Shown here: positions 7,678 to 9,501 of the stretch, in pieces | How positions within the stretch are numbered: position 1 is the stretch's first letter | How the letters are laid out: every line of letters starts with the position of its first letter | Assembly (NCBI GenBank): GCA_034658635.1 | Contig: JAYEFL010000291.1 | Location: forward strand, 1 to 9,501 | Reading direction: 5' to 3' | From: JABHCC01 sp034658635 | GTDB lineage: Bacteria; Bacteroidota; Bacteroidia; Bacteroidales; UBA12481 | DNA: 9,501 nt | Position numbers and translations under genes: made by a program | The notes under the pieces: model-generated | The model's database searches: none | Told to the model about the DNA's origin: nothing | The model's input: the letters and a program-made list of their open reading frames with translations, nothing else

Positions 7678-8997
7678 ATGAATAATAGCAAAGAGTATTT
7701 CCCCGGAGTAGATAAGATCGTTTATGAAGGCGCTTCAAGCGAAAATCATCTTGCCTTCAAGTATTATGATGAGAATTATGTTGTTGCCGGAAAAACCATG
7801 AAGGAGCATTTTCGCTTCGCCATGGCCTACTGGCACAGCATGTGTAATGCAGGATCAGATCCCTTCGGACCAGGAACCAGGAAATTCTCCTGGGATGTAT
7901 CTGATGACCCGATGAAAAACGCCAAAGCCAAACTCGATGCAGCCTTTGAGTTTATGAGCAAAATAGGTATCCCCTATTATTGCTTTCATGATCGGGATAT
8001 TGCTCCTGAAGGCAAGTCTGTCGCTGAATCCGAAGCTAATCTGAAAGAGTTGGTAGAGCTGGCAGGTGAAAAACAGCAAGAAACCGGTATTAAACTTTTA
8101 TGGGGAACAGCCAATTTGTTTTCACATCCGAGGTACATGAATGGAGCTGCGACAAATCCCGATTTCCAGGTGGTAACACATGCTGCTGCACAAGTTAAGG
8201 CAGCCCTGGAGGCAACACTCAAGCTGGGTGGACAGAACTATGTTTTCTGGGGAGGAAGGGAAGGCTATGGCTTCTTGTTGAATACCGACATGAAACAAGA
8301 ACTTGACCACATGGGCAGGTTCTTGCAGATGGCACGTGATTATGGCAGGAAGATTGGCTTTGAAGGAACATTCCTCATTGAACCCAAACCTATGGAGCCC
8401 TCACTGCACCAGTATGATTTCGATGCTGCAACAGTCATTGGTTTTTTACGCAAATACGGATTAGAAAACGACTTCAAACTCAATATAGAAGCAAACCATG
8501 CAACTTTGGCAAATCACAGTTTTGCCCATGAACTAAGGGTTTGTGCCGATGTCGGCTTGCTGGGCAGCATTGATGCCAATCACGGAGAATCCCTGAATGG
8601 TTGGGATACTGATAATTTCCCAACCAACTTGTATGAAGCCATTGAAGCTATGATCGTTGTTCTTGAGTCTGATGGTCTGGGAAACGGTGGATTCAATTTT
8701 GATGCAAAACTCAGAAGAAATTCTACCGATCCCGAAGATCTTTTCATTGCTCATATAGCCGGAATGGACACTTTTGCCAGAGCTTTGATGATCGCTGAAA
8801 AATTACTCACCGAGAAACGGATAATGGACTTCCGCGAGAATCGGTATAGTAGTTTCAAATCTAATGAAGGGCAGGCATTTGAGTCTGGAACACTATGCTT
8901 TGATGAACTAGCAGACCTCGCTGGTCAATACGGAGAACCCGAATTACAATCAGGCAAACAAGAACTGATTGAATCAATAATAAACTCCAGCATTTAG
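7678..8997 (+). CDS. xylA: Xylose isomerase, class II
   Basis: The 439-residue TIM-barrel enzyme interconverts D-xylose and D-xylulose using two divalent metal ions. Length and sequence match class II isomerases of about 440 residues. The catalytic histidine is His104 in FHDRD. VFWGGREGY is at 189-197 and EPKPMEPSLHQYD at 235-247. The predicted metal ligands are all present: Glu235, Glu271 and His274 (NIEANHATLA), Asp299 (GSIDAN), Asp310 and Asp312 (WDTD), and Asp342 (NFDAK). The segment after GSIDAN reads HGES where many class II enzymes have RGD or a similar Gly-Asp, but no metal ligand is altered. The start is fixed by the ATG two bases after the xylB stop; this and the shared orientation support an operon in which XylA supplies the substrate of XylB. 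A xylose transporter and regulator must lie elsewhere. Confidence 0.95.
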   Translation: MNNSKEYFPGVDKIVYEGASSENHLAFKYYDENYVVAGKTMKEHFRFAMAYWHSMCNAGSDPFGPGTRKFSWDVSDDPMKNAKAKLDAAFEFMSKIGIPYYCFHDRDIAPEGKSVAESEANLKELVELAGEKQQETGIKLLWGTANLFSHPRYMNGAATNPDFQVVTHAAAQVKAALEATLKLGGQNYVFWGGREGYGFLLNTDMKQELDHMGRFLQMARDYGRKIGFEGTFLIEPKPMEPSLHQYDFDAATVIGFLRKYGLENDFKLNIEANHATLANHSFAHELRVCADVGLLGSIDANHGESLNGWDTDNFPTNLYEAIEAMIVVLESDGLGNGGFNFDAKLRRNSTDPEDLFIAHIAGMDTFARALMIAEKLLTEKRIMDFRENRYSSFKSNEGQAFESGTLCFDELADLAGQYGEPELQSGKQELIESIINSSI

Positions 8998-9032
8998 AAA
9001 AAAGCTGTTAAAGAATGTTAAGAATCATAATA

Positions 9033-9051
9033 TTCAGCTTCAAGAGCTGAA
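9033..9051 (+). terminator. Small hairpin after xylA, possible terminator
   Basis: TTCAGCT and AGCTGAA pair perfectly around the five-base loop TCAAG, 35 bp after the xylA stop. The stem is short and AT-leaning, and it is followed by ATTGTCATT and not a clean T run, so a Rho-independent terminator is possible but weak. It could equally be an operator or processing site ahead of the gene that starts at 9091. Confidence 0.3.
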
Positions 9052-9090
9052 ATTGTCATTACTTTCAATCTGAAAATAAAATCATAAGCA

Positions 9091-9501
9091 ATGAAAACTG
9101 TACAAATAACTAAGAATTTGAGCCTGCTTCTGCTATTCGCATTTCTGATCGGATCAGCTCAAGCACAATACAGTCGCAGAGCGCAACTCCGTTGGGCTGA
9201 CGACAGTCACTATTATGAAACCCAAAAGGATAAAAACGACAAGGATGTTCTTATGTTGGTGGATGTTGTCACCGGCAAAGCAAAGAAGGTAAAGGGAGAA
9301 CAACCCTCAGCAAGAGCAGCTGCCGAGTTTGTAAGGGTTAAAAGTGGAGAAATTTTCCTGAGCTCTCCTGATTTGGATGAAGACCGTCAGCTAAGCGCTA
9401 ATCCTGGTCTGGAAAGAAATCCAAGGTTTTCAAATGATAAAAAAAGAATTGCTTTCACACGTGATCATGATCTTTATGTGATCGATCTGGAAACAGGACT
9501 G
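9091..9501 (+). CDS. DPP IV-like S9 peptidase, N-terminal fragment
   Basis: An open frame of 137 codons starts at this ATG and runs off the end of the window without a stop. The first 25 residues form a signal peptide: MKTVQITKN, then the hydrophobic run LSLLLLFAFLIG, with likely cleavage after SAQA. The mature part begins with RRAQLRWADDSHYYET and later has NPRFSNDKKRIAFTRDHDLYVIDLETGL. These are characteristic of the N-terminal beta-propeller of exported dipeptidyl peptidase IV-type serine peptidases, which remove Xaa-Pro dipeptides from peptides in the periplasm or at the cell surface. The catalytic alpha/beta-hydrolase domain lies outside the window, so activity cannot be checked. The 93-bp gap and the hairpin before it suggest a transcription unit separate from the sugar operon; no obvious TAnnTTTG box is seen in the gap. 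Confidence 0.8.
   Translation, partial: MKTVQITKNLSLLLLFAFLIGSAQAQYSRRAQLRWADDSHYYETQKDKNDKDVLMLVDVVTGKAKKVKGEQPSARAAAEFVRVKSGEIFLSSPDLDEDRQLSANPGLERNPRFSNDKKRIAFTRDHDLYVIDLETGL

Overview
The window looks like a chromosomal piece of a Bacteroidota (Bacteroidetes) genome. The evidence is a large exported protein ending in a type IX secretion (T9SS) type A-like sorting domain, a Bacteroidetes-style xylulokinase and class II xylose isomerase, the start of an exported DPP IV-like S9 peptidase, and starts without Shine-Dalgarno motifs. One good match to the TAnnTTTG -7 promoter box also fits. Genus cannot be read from the sequence. All recognised genes are on the + strand.

Layout. Positions 1-373 are non-coding and repeat-rich: two REP-like palindromes in opposite orientation (1-24 and 161-183) and a 35-bp tandem repeat with two perfect copies, one partial copy and older degenerate copies upstream. 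Positions 374/398-4432 hold one very long reading frame for a secreted, cell-surface protein of a Bacteroidetes T9SS family of unknown function. It is cut by a single in-frame TAG at 2558-2560. The frame is the same on both sides, no other stop interrupts it, and the sorting domain lies after the TAG. Positions 4433-4671 are non-coding and contain a GC-rich repeat element plus a 16-unit array of an 8-bp repeat (consensus GAATAACM).

Positions 4672-8997 are a compact operon of three sugar genes: a rhamnulokinase (rhaB), a xylulokinase (xylB) and a xylose isomerase (xylA), with gaps of 22 and 2 bp. XylA would convert D-xylose to D-xylulose and XylB would phosphorylate it to D-xylulose 5-phosphate for the pentose phosphate pathway. 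The rhamnulokinase is the odd member, because no rhamnose isomerase or aldolase accompanies it here. After a 93-bp gap with a small hairpin, a signal-peptide-bearing DPP IV-type peptidase begins at 9091 and runs off the window.

The most notable observation is the amber-interrupted T9SS gene. Two neighbouring genes (xylB, xylA) end in TAG, so general reassignment of TAG is unlikely. A recent nonsense mutation, a sequence error or local readthrough remain possible. I see no clear new defence, mobile or regulatory system in this window.
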